From contig NZ_BLXZ01000002.1 in assembly GCF_014193675.1 (NCBI RefSeq), positions 310,001 to 374,000 on the forward strand: a stretch of 64,000 nt of DNA. The letters run 5' to 3'. Positions within the stretch are counted from its first letter, which is position 1. Each line of letters starts with the position of its first letter. The stretch comes from Geomonas limicola. GTDB lineage: Bacteria > Desulfobacterota > Desulfuromonadia > Geobacterales > Geobacteraceae. The notes under the pieces were generated by a model, which saw only the letters and a program-made list of their open reading frames with translations, was not told where the DNA came from and ran no database searches. The translations under genes and the position numbers were made by a program. This document shows, piece after piece, positions 27,501 through 34,256 of this stretch.

Positions 27501-28003
27501 TGACGCTCAAGATGAAGGTGGCCATTCGCCACTTCCTGCACGACGATCTCCCGGAGACGCACACCTGCGCCGAGACTCTGCTCGCCTTGGGGCTTCTCTC
27601 CGGTGATTGGTATGAGGACGACGACGAGGCCTGGGAGCGTCACGAGAACCTTCTTGAGATAAGCCCGGTACTCATGGCCCACTTGGTTAAAGTTGGCACG
27701 CACGACCTGTACGGCGCACGACCGGAGCGGGTAGCTGCTCTGCTGCAGAGGCTGCGCTGCAGGATCGCCGGCATCCCGGAGACCGACTCTGCGACAGCGA
27801 CTGCTGACCTTGCCGAGGTCGAGAGGGGGCTTCTGCAAACTGGGGCGCGTGTGATGGGGGTTGACGATCAGTTCCTGACCCGTGCCGTCCTGGAGGAGTC
27901 CCGCAGAATACTAAGGGCGCAGGAGTGCCCGGTGCGCAACCTCAACTATTGTCTCGATATTCAACCGGTACGTGACTGGATCGCCCTGAGACTGCTGGCG
28001 TAA
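21596..28003 (+). CDS. Giant 2135-residue defence protein, Druantia DruH-like candidate
   Basis: A TTGGAG RBS precedes the ATG. Two homologous units lie at about 229-328 and 376-468; compare LVTDELWDRWVALLKSS with MVSDEQWNAWVATLEKS, and DRLDLYWPSF with DKLDLYWPPF. An acidic low-complexity linker follows (about 470-745). Near residue 995 is a sigma-region-4-like HTH (MRGADIARTLGLSTQGVSLRLQRSVEKL in two parts). The central region (SGREAIALVFIAFAAEVARRE) resembles the STY4851-type proteins found beside DUF1998 helicases, which I believe correspond to DruH. The C-terminal half is beta-rich. It lies 32 bp before the helicase gene, so the two form one operon. Confidence 0.6.
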   Translation: MHRPTHSTSSQILAAIGKGKEKLPLESPAARRLLSDCNVAPGQVQRMKDGTPLINSWVTVVEGKAVAYCHSVKTNDDKTYVRDFRGEITTLSGGRDEFIGNLLQLFLAQERRLGEDAAFSGTASVPSPFQSSTSVSSGAEMSLLDRVIQILAELPNTRAVDIASELSRRSNHHYDKTTVNKLLYGSLGPKVIKDSDFRWRLRDGVTAPSVMARKVSISPLGGAAANEVGDISFDQLMRSDTPYKLVTDELWDRWVALLKSSEVRLNGMRATADRLDLYWPSFLGKKTIADYLDFTLYDICETKDPRLGKVIFLCIAGKALDLILNSSSRSRTDSLPMKPGYISDLSEKIAARNSQLSADRTFGDPIDRTTGAENPDVSFYRLMEAETPHCMVSDEQWNAWVATLEKSPARLQRVRVVADKLDLYWPPFFATKVISDYLHFKLADIADIKEPRIQRVVFLCLCREALDLNGQQGANDIQVEVGLEGTTAGDEGCDTVAECEPLVEDLSLNAFQPKSAPAELLPPSTAHAASTTSEASEGPSAAAVGCEIEGHQPSVSFEDCAVVNDTGKCATPVEGESPVGLDLAVVDLFDGNEKLSTQESAKLFGDGEEVTSSDATWIPASGNEPSGKSTPPVAPSDIRSWEATPLTEVEGGAAVVIGEGAEDGDEDVSDGAAGAVAALTVQGFDEESGTGKDTPFDQIKAGRAGEESERGETSAASEESVALGVPESGKEGTREEPADVSDLVASKPFDGRQFAEAGLLFLEPDPHPGVAGISWHLIPYHSILERTPLELFKISGEKELQVTAWLEKLPAEMIPNMSGPARLLLAGLDLLTVASCTISWLLAHCGATTTEAALQEISRIVVECAGVEGPGDAFWSGPFIDEQALFYLLETMPEGVVALFDELKSQSQVTENAIITISESAILDGDFSAGSLTRVARFYSLSSKYLLEAPSFLRHSLHPGNFLSLSDLLRAWSETVLTEGEALAETLRSGWADAVAPMRGADIARTLGLSTQGVSLRLQRSVEKLSRKSSLALLQELFFGMFSETCRHDGICTANELLQGLSSRFGWTDPPQEKILCDLYKRFGGKTIIFENGWSALRDRSFSTGNPCIAERWRQFDADIPSNSNGKLQPEVEGPAELHAEVLASPSGSNVPEDAQFAHETETGVLEPERELEEHTDGLCIHPSHALSAWHLAEALLARCAELGLRASKHSWSIAELCLNDADYRRLREWGDSAVFSTRLLQERKRVGLLTCSGREAIALVFIAFAAEVARREASEGEIWPAIYRSLGGGARDFLMILQGLNNPSPRPWLKTELERVFRSYDLRHGFDSAGTHAYVRSIALQYGFTQKNLMRIPWWLCGQQVPVAVEELTGKGPNRCTSFVELWNAFKELRWKGISRQEFASAVTGNPWLPPVGLETVIRAVTSRAHLLRQGEDMLPGAALSASLLAPPRLAIVDGRPSYEVHLEEVWPESYLEPSFVLAFGSDYRIAATRQPDGGYALAGGPLLIDPVRPTIDVSVLSGGNPVLEEPIRYPLWNEEEEFTFYGANGYAIAEGKIQAERGALFLLCAADIELSAPADRLYALFGGKAHLHQFRKGLPAGFSLSLGGEPFWSVPEGQENKRRGGGAVVDKVQGVSLPVNAAWGTKARIRLNRVPQGMEPRRLLIGEMRLLVRGSGTSIETEPFPVPPGIKALPARGVLFALEGGELRRITVEIVSTFSGVALETAGGWITPDPRRILDKADLQARRLLAIPHESEVKEWAYTEGERFLGRPSSVGDQIGQELVGLGAPLCLRKGPYNATEKPIEISRAVIDSGVLGPARRIERGWSIALRQDLDLSDDFQLHAWYPEDSLPVVIGRQHWTHDPETRSLLLRATETVSPDDPCSISLSFLGTSVGRTWCGHLAFHDLARIVSTTSNWRETAAWLAWWQAPVLADEIREAVGGRVRTRTADTLAAWVGLVPNPEMPHWMKDVTLKMKVAIRHFLHDDLPETHTCAETLLALGLLSGDWYEDDDEAWERHENLLEISPVLMAHLVKVGTHDLYGARPERVAALLQRLRCRIAGIPETDSATATADLAEVERGLLQTGARVMGVDDQFLTRAVLEESRRILRAQECPVRNLNYCLDIQPVRDWIALRLLA

Positions 28004-28035
28004 TCGATGCGATCGCAGCATAAAGGACAAGGTAA

Positions 28036-31000
28036 ATGACGACGGAATCGTTTCAGCTTGATGCACTGCAGACTGAAAGGGAACTCAGGAGAAGGCTGGT
28101 GGACCTCACCGAATCCAGCTGCTTTTTAAGGGACGAGCAGCTCATGGCGGCCTGCCGGAGACTCTGGTCTGGCGCCGAGAACGACGGTGGCTTGGTGGGG
28201 CAACTGTGGATCGAGGGGATCTTCCCGGCAAGCTCCTCCGGAAAGGCGGTCGGTGACCTAGCCGCCGAGGGGATCGTTTCCGGGGAACTGGTGCAGCAGC
28301 TGGCAGACTCCGGCGCCTTCCCGGTTGAGCGCCCGTTATATGCGCACCAATCCGAAAGTATCATGGCGGCAGCACCGGCGGCCGGGGCACGTCCAGGGGT
28401 GGTTGTGACCGCGGGTACAGGGGCTGGCAAGACGGAGGCCTTCCTGCTGCCGCTGCTCAATGACTTGTACCGCAATCCCGATCCCCGTAAAAGAGGGACC
28501 AAGGCGATCATCCTGTACCCGATGAACGCGCTGGTGAACGATCAGGTTGAGAGGTTGTACAGCTGGATGAAAGGGCAGAAGAAGATCACCCTCTTCCATC
28601 TTACCAGCGAGACACCGGAGAACCCCCGCCACGCGGACGAGATGGGGTACCCAAAGTACGAGGCCTGTCGCATCCGCACCCGCGAGGAGGCGAGAGCGAA
28701 CCCGCCGGACATCCTGGTCACGAACTACTCGATGCTGGAGTACATGCTATGTCGCCCCCAGGACGCCCCCTTCTTCTCCCGGGAGCTCAGGACCTTCGTG
28801 CTAGATGAGGCACACCTCTACTCCGGCACGCTGGCCGCGGACATTGCGCTATTGCTGAGGAGGGTCTTTCTGCGCTGCGGGAAAAAAGCGGAGGAGGTGC
28901 TGACCCTGGCGACCTCGGCGACCCTGGGGGAGGGGGTGAAGCAGTTCGCAGCCGCCATCTTCTCCAAGGATCCGGAAACCATCGTACATATTGATGGCGC
29001 CGTCGATCGTCGCGATTTCCCCGAACTCGCGCCGGCTTCGGTTGGTGCACCGGTGACCGCCGCGGCCCTCGCTCCCTTGGCCGGCCGAAGTTTCACCGCC
29101 CAGACCGGGCTCGTCAAGGAGCCGGAGCTGGTGGATGAACTGTCCCGGGTGCTCGAAGGACTGGTATCCGGAGCCATCCTGAAAAGCTATGCCACGATTC
29201 CGGAGCCGGCGGTCTTTCTGTTCAAGGCTCTTGCCCATGCTCCCCTGGTCCAGAAATTGGAAGAACTGCTCTTCGCCAGCCGTAGCCATGGTGTTATCTC
29301 TCTGGCTGACTTGGCATCGAAGCTTTTCGGCGACCCGAGCGCATCCTCCCGGTCATCCCTCATCGCGCTGCTGCAACTATGCGCTAGGGCGCGGGAGGAC
29401 ATCCACTCCTTGCCGCTGATACCCCACAAAGTGCATCTCCTGTCCAGGGCCTCCGGGACTTTGAGCGCCTGCCTGAACAGCTCCTGTCCCTGTGGCGACG
29501 ACTTGCGCCTTCCGGGCGGGGGAAGACTCGTTGCGGAGGTTGCCACCGTCTGTCCCGATTGCGGGTCAAGGATGCTTACCCTGGTCCGCTGCGACAACTG
29601 CGGCGAGTGGCACTTCGCGGGCATCTACAGCAGCAAAGACAATAGCTTCACTCCTCGATCGAGCTGGCGTCTTGCTGCGATGCCGGCAAACCTGTCGTAC
29701 CGCTTTGCCGTACCCGCCCGGCGCTCAGAAACCGGTGCAGAGTTCCACTTCGACATCGTAACGGGGCGCTGCGAGGAGACCCCGGGTGCGGTCCGGCTGC
29801 GCACGGTCGATTCCTGCATCACATGCCGCGAACCGGCAAGCAGCCTACAGCCGATGGGCACGGGGGATGGCCTCGCCTTGCCGGTCTCGGTGGAGGCCGT
29901 GTTCGCGGAAATGCCGGTGTATCCCGAGGACAAGAGACACTGGCTTCCGGCACGGGGGCGCCGTCTCCTTATCTTCAGCGACAGCAGGAAAGAGGCTGCC
30001 CGCCTGGGTCCCCTTTTGACCGACCAGCACGAGCTGCAGATGATGCGCGCCGTCATCATGGAGACCTTGCAGTCGAGCGTGTCGGACGAGAGGTCGCGGC
30101 AGAGGCTCGATCGCGACATCGGAAGGCTTCTGGAGGATCTCAGTGACCCGGCCCTGAGCGATCTGGAGCGAGGGGACGTGCACCGGGAACTGGAAGAGAA
30201 GATCCGTCGGCGTGAGGCGCTTTTTTCCGGCGGTTCGCTCACGGACTGGATCCATCAGGTGAAGAGACATCAGGTCCTTATGGAGTACTTCTGCCGCCCC
30301 GGTGGTGTGAAACATCGCGCCGACACCTGGAGCCAGAAGGAGTGGGAGGCGAACCATGCCGAGGCGCTCAAGAGTGTGGACCGGACCCTGGTGCGGGAAT
30401 TCGTCTCTCCGGGGTGGAATGGGATGACTCTGGAGGCGCTTGGCCTCGCGGAGGTGGTCTATCCCAACCTCGGTGGTATAAAGCCCCCCCCGGAATTGCT
30501 GGCACTCCTCCCCAGCTTCGCGCGTGAGCCTCTCGCCGCAGCCTGGCCCGATCTTCTTGCCACCCTGTGCGATACCATCCGCGCCGACGGCGCCATCACG
30601 GTTGACGACGGCGAAAAGGACTGGGAATGGCCCTACTTCCCTATTGGCCGGTGGATGAGCCAGTCCCAGCGCTTCGGGCGGGGCTATCTCCTTTCCTTTC
30701 GGGGGGTAGAGCGGGAGATCCGGGAAGCAAGGCGCAACCGGTACTGTCGGAACGTCCTGCGCGCAGCCGGGTGCTCGGCTGAGCAGGCCGCCGCGCTGCT
30801 GGATCTCTTTCTGGATGCACTCTTCCGCCAGTTGATGGAGCTGGCCGCAGACGAACGGGTCGAATGGCTCGAAAAGGCCCCCCGGCAGCAAAAGGACGGC
30901 GTGGTGGTGGATGCGGTACGGGTAAAATTTTTCCCCCTTGCGCTGCGCATTCCCCTGCAGCTTTATCGCTGCGCCTTGACCGGTGCGGTCTTCCCGAGGG

Positions 31001-33285
31001 CTGTTCTGGGATGTTGCATCCTCGCCGACACCCCCGGAACCCTTGTCGCCATCTCGCAGGAGGAATTGAAAAGCGATCCCTACTATGGCAGGGCATGGCG
31101 CATGTACTTGCAGGAAAAGGCCTTCCGGATGGGGCTGTGGGCTGAGGAGCACTCGGCCCAGCTAGACCATGCGGAGACAAGGCGACTTCAGGACCTTTTC
31201 AGCACAGGAGCACGCAATGTGCTGAGCGCCACGACGACCTTGGAGGTCGGCATCGATATCGGTGGGCTTTCCGGGGTGGTGCTTGCCAATGTTCCGCCCG
31301 GCAGGGCGAACTATCAGCAGCGCGGGGGGCGTGCCGGGAGGCGTTCCGACGGATCTTCCCTGGTCATGACCTACTGCAGGTCGACTGCCTATGACCAAAG
31401 CGTCTTCCACGATTTTTCCCACTTCTTCACTAAGACGCTCAGAAGGCCTACGGTACTCCTCCAGAGGGATCGTTTTGCCAAGCGACACCTGCACGCCTAT
31501 CTTTTGGGCGAGTTTTACCGGCGCATCCAGCCGAAAGGACTTCAGGTGGGGGCGATGCAGGCGTTCGGAAAGATAGGGGAATTTTGTTCTGCTGCGATCA
31601 TTCCCTACATCGAGCAAAAGGGGGTCCGGCGTAGCTATGAAATCGTAAAGGCCCTCCCTTACGCAGACAAGTTGATATGTGTCCATCCCTGGTGGCGCGA
31701 AGATGCCCGGCACCTCGCCGACCAGTTCGTCGCCTTCCTCAGGTACCTTGCCAAGGAGCCTGCGGAGGTCTATACGGAGGTGGCGACCCTTCTCGAAGCG
31801 ACGCCGGGGCACAGGTGGCTGCAGTCGTGGCAGGAGACCATAGAGTCGGTTGTAAAGGATTTCCGCAGTGCCGTCGATCCTTGGATTGAAGATTATGAGA
31901 GTCTCCTTGCTGCTTGGAAGGAGGAGTCGGTACGTGATAACGGAGAGGTCCGTGCGCTTAACGCCATGTTCTTCCAGGCTAAGGCGCTACGCAACTCCAC
32001 CGTCATCGAGGAGTTGGGCGGCCACCGCTTTCTGCCGAGGTACGGTTTCCCCATCGGGTTACAGTCTCTCACTCTTCCTGCAGGTAGAGGTCAGAAGGAG
32101 GCTATCTCGCTCCAGCGAGACGGGATCGTGGCGATAAGCGAATACGTCCCGGGATCCTCCCTGCTGGTCGGGGGACGAACCTACACCTCGCGCGGGATTC
32201 AGAAGTCATGGGCGCATCAGGAGTCGACGGTGGGCCGCCGGGGGTGGATGTATCAGTGCACCAGCGGACACGTGTTTCATCGCCCCTTGCTCGACCTCAA
32301 GATCTCCGGCTGTGCGGTCCCTGGATGTGCGGCGCCGCTTAACGGCCCGCCCCTGGAATTGCTGATTCCTCGTTTTGGCTATTCAACCGCATTATGGGAC
32401 CCGCCGAGATGGAAATCCGATCCGGAGCGGATCGGAGCTACCGCTTTTTCGACGACGTCGTTCGCCCACTCCACGTCTGAAAACAAAAGCGACCCTGGAT
32501 TTGGTGGGATTCCGGGAGCCTTCGCCGAGTTGTGCGAGGGAGGGGAGTTACTGGCCTACAACAGCGGGGAATACGGGCATGGCTTCGCCATTTGCACGCG
32601 TTGCGGGTACAGCGAGAGTGAGCGCAACGGTTCCGGGGAGGGAAGGGACAAGCTACCCAAACATTTCGCTACTCATTCTCCTTTGAGCGCCCAGAACCCT
32701 TCAGTTCAATGTTGGCGCGGAGTTGACGGTGCGCCGATCCTTAGGCACCAGCATCTTGCCGCCACGCACGGGACCGACCTTGTGCAGATCGATTTCGCAC
32801 AGGTACCTCACGAGCGGTTGCGCAACACAAAAGCTGTTGTCAACACCATCGGTCATGCCCTGCGCCTGGCCGGAGCCGACTTGTTGGAGTCAGATCATCG
32901 GGAACTTGGGATGATCTGTGTTCCTGTTGGCCCCTCTGCCTACAGCGGGCTACAGATTTTTGACAATGCCGCCGGCGGGGCTGGGCATGTCGTTGAATTG
33001 ATGAACGACTCCAAGGCATGGGTGGCTCGCGCGATGGAGGTGCTTTACCGCGACGAGGCGCACCATAAAAGTTGCGAAAAAGGGTGCTTGCGCTGCATCC
33101 TTACCGCATCGAGTCAATACGACTGGGAAACGGGGAATCTGGTCCGCCGTGAAGCATATGAGGTGCTCGAACAGTTGCTGAGCGGGAAGGTGATGGTCTC
33201 CTCCCCAGTTGTAGAAGTAGCCCCACTGGCAGGGGTCCCGCCACTCGAGTCGCGGCTGGCTCGGCTCCGGAAGAAAGGCACGTGA
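28036..33285 (+). CDS. Giant DEAH helicase with Zn ribbons and DUF1998 (DruE-like)
   Basis: This is a 1749-residue SF2 helicase. Walker A TAGTGAGKTE lies near residue 125, the DEAH box (VLDEAHLYSG) near 255, and SATLG near 293. A Cys-rich ribbon region (CPCGDD, CPDCGS, CDNCGEWH) lies near 485-530. The helicase C-domain has TTLEVGIDIGGLSGVV and QQRGGRAGRR. The C-terminus carries the DUF1998/MZB pattern DNAAGGAGHVVEL and four Cys (CEKGCLRC). Length, fused DUF1998 and the giant partner upstream fit DruE of Druantia better than the split DrmA/DrmB of DISARM. It probably translocates on foreign DNA. Confidence 0.8.
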   Translation: MTTESFQLDALQTERELRRRLVDLTESSCFLRDEQLMAACRRLWSGAENDGGLVGQLWIEGIFPASSSGKAVGDLAAEGIVSGELVQQLADSGAFPVERPLYAHQSESIMAAAPAAGARPGVVVTAGTGAGKTEAFLLPLLNDLYRNPDPRKRGTKAIILYPMNALVNDQVERLYSWMKGQKKITLFHLTSETPENPRHADEMGYPKYEACRIRTREEARANPPDILVTNYSMLEYMLCRPQDAPFFSRELRTFVLDEAHLYSGTLAADIALLLRRVFLRCGKKAEEVLTLATSATLGEGVKQFAAAIFSKDPETIVHIDGAVDRRDFPELAPASVGAPVTAAALAPLAGRSFTAQTGLVKEPELVDELSRVLEGLVSGAILKSYATIPEPAVFLFKALAHAPLVQKLEELLFASRSHGVISLADLASKLFGDPSASSRSSLIALLQLCARAREDIHSLPLIPHKVHLLSRASGTLSACLNSSCPCGDDLRLPGGGRLVAEVATVCPDCGSRMLTLVRCDNCGEWHFAGIYSSKDNSFTPRSSWRLAAMPANLSYRFAVPARRSETGAEFHFDIVTGRCEETPGAVRLRTVDSCITCREPASSLQPMGTGDGLALPVSVEAVFAEMPVYPEDKRHWLPARGRRLLIFSDSRKEAARLGPLLTDQHELQMMRAVIMETLQSSVSDERSRQRLDRDIGRLLEDLSDPALSDLERGDVHRELEEKIRRREALFSGGSLTDWIHQVKRHQVLMEYFCRPGGVKHRADTWSQKEWEANHAEALKSVDRTLVREFVSPGWNGMTLEALGLAEVVYPNLGGIKPPPELLALLPSFAREPLAAAWPDLLATLCDTIRADGAITVDDGEKDWEWPYFPIGRWMSQSQRFGRGYLLSFRGVEREIREARRNRYCRNVLRAAGCSAEQAAALLDLFLDALFRQLMELAADERVEWLEKAPRQQKDGVVVDAVRVKFFPLALRIPLQLYRCALTGAVFPRAVLGCCILADTPGTLVAISQEELKSDPYYGRAWRMYLQEKAFRMGLWAEEHSAQLDHAETRRLQDLFSTGARNVLSATTTLEVGIDIGGLSGVVLANVPPGRANYQQRGGRAGRRSDGSSLVMTYCRSTAYDQSVFHDFSHFFTKTLRRPTVLLQRDRFAKRHLHAYLLGEFYRRIQPKGLQVGAMQAFGKIGEFCSAAIIPYIEQKGVRRSYEIVKALPYADKLICVHPWWREDARHLADQFVAFLRYLAKEPAEVYTEVATLLEATPGHRWLQSWQETIESVVKDFRSAVDPWIEDYESLLAAWKEESVRDNGEVRALNAMFFQAKALRNSTVIEELGGHRFLPRYGFPIGLQSLTLPAGRGQKEAISLQRDGIVAISEYVPGSSLLVGGRTYTSRGIQKSWAHQESTVGRRGWMYQCTSGHVFHRPLLDLKISGCAVPGCAAPLNGPPLELLIPRFGYSTALWDPPRWKSDPERIGATAFSTTSFAHSTSENKSDPGFGGIPGAFAELCEGGELLAYNSGEYGHGFAICTRCGYSESERNGSGEGRDKLPKHFATHSPLSAQNPSVQCWRGVDGAPILRHQHLAATHGTDLVQIDFAQVPHERLRNTKAVVNTIGHALRLAGADLLESDHRELGMICVPVGPSAYSGLQIFDNAAGGAGHVVELMNDSKAWVARAMEVLYRDEAHHKSCEKGCLRCILTASSQYDWETGNLVRREAYEVLEQLLSGKVMVSSPVVEVAPLAGVPPLESRLARLRKKGT

Positions 33286-33415
33286 GGGCGGTGGCGGATT
33301 TTTAAGGCCAGAAGTTAGAATATCGAGGCGGTACTAACGATCGGTCAGATCATTGCAGGATGATTGATAATAAGGCCCCGTTTTTTGTCCTTGAAATACC
33401 TTTGAAGGGTCGTTT

Positions 33416-34114
33416 ATGGCAAAATTGCAAACCGAAGTATCAAACGCTGAGCTTTTCATCGAGTTGGTCCGAAGGGCCTTGCCCAATGAATCCGCTCATG
33501 CGGCGCTCTGCAAAGTATGGGAGCAAACCTCCAGGGAGATGCTCAACGAGCTGACACTTGAATTATACGCCCGCCTAGTTTCCTCGTTCCACGTCAGCTA
33601 CCGCCCTTCTTCCGCAGCCACTGTGACGCCCCTTAGGTCTGCCGATCCGGATACCTCGCCTCGAGCCGAGGCAATTCTCGAATGGATGCGGCTGGACAGC
33701 GAGCGCCAAAAAGCACACCACGATCTGCATGGGAGCAAGTACAGCTGGTTTCAATCATCCTGGCTTCTGGCCGACTTCCTGGAAGTGGCCTTCCCGCATG
33801 ACCTTAACCCCGGAAAGGTGATCGCTGACTATCTCGATGACATTTTCCCCGATGCCCCTCTGGAGGAGCACCAGCATCTGGTGGGGGCAAATAAGCCGGG
33901 TGCCACCATCTATCACGGATCGCAGGTTCATGACCTGATCAGGGAGATAGGCAGAGCCGCACTCGGAAATGCCGCCCTTGAGTCCCGGCAGAAACAATGC
34001 CTCGCGGCAGTTATTGAGGGATTCCTCGACCCTCGCAGCCAGCTACTGCTGGAGGAGGGAATCTTTCTGGAGGAGGTTGTCGTTGCTGGCGTGCAGGCAC
34101 CGGCAGGTGAATGA
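33416..34114 (+). CDS. Unknown 232-residue protein between Druantia-like and McrBC genes
   Basis: The start at 33416 is supported by GAAGGG upstream. The protein is mostly helical, beginning ELFIELVRRALPNESAHAALCKVWEQ, with a central SERQKAHHDLHGSKYSWFQ and a C-terminal region rich in Leu and Glu. No known domain is recognised. It lies 130 bp after the helicase gene, and a dyad repeat separates it from mcrB, so it probably belongs functionally with the upstream pair. Confidence 0.6.
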   Translation: MAKLQTEVSNAELFIELVRRALPNESAHAALCKVWEQTSREMLNELTLELYARLVSSFHVSYRPSSAATVTPLRSADPDTSPRAEAILEWMRLDSERQKAHHDLHGSKYSWFQSSWLLADFLEVAFPHDLNPGKVIADYLDDIFPDAPLEEHQHLVGANKPGATIYHGSQVHDLIREIGRAALGNAALESRQKQCLAAVIEGFLDPRSQLLLEEGIFLEEVVVAGVQAPAGE

Positions 34115-34151
34115 CGTGGCAGCTTCCTGATAACGAAATTGTTGTGTTTTG

Positions 34152-34202
34152 ACACTGCTATAGCAGAAGGGAAGAAGGTTCTCTGTTGTGCTATAGCAGT
34201 GT
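34152..34202. repeat. Dyad repeat copy 1 (perfect 14-bp arms)
   Basis: The arms acactgctatagca and tgctatagcagtgt are perfectly complementary and 23 bp apart. The element lies 54 bp upstream of mcrB. Related dyads occur at 37889-37950 and 45192-45243. There is no T-tract, so it is not an ordinary terminator. It may be an operator or a recombinase-related site. Confidence 0.85.
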
Positions 34203-34256
34203 TGCTGCGACGTGTACTTTCGCGTTGGCTGAGGGGTATGAAGGGGGAGGAAGTAG

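Noticed and set aside
29845..31152. 435-residue minus-strand open frame inside the helicase gene
   Set aside because: It is opposite conserved helicase sequence; no domain or RBS.
28036..33285. Assignment to DISARM
   Set aside because: DISARM splits the helicase (DrmA) and DUF1998 (DrmB) proteins and has DrmC and a methyltransferase; here helicase and DUF1998 are fused and no methyltransferase or PLD gene is present.
34152..34202. Rho-independent terminator between the 232-residue gene and mcrB
   Set aside because: There is no T-tract and the loop is long; related copies occur in promoter-side positions.
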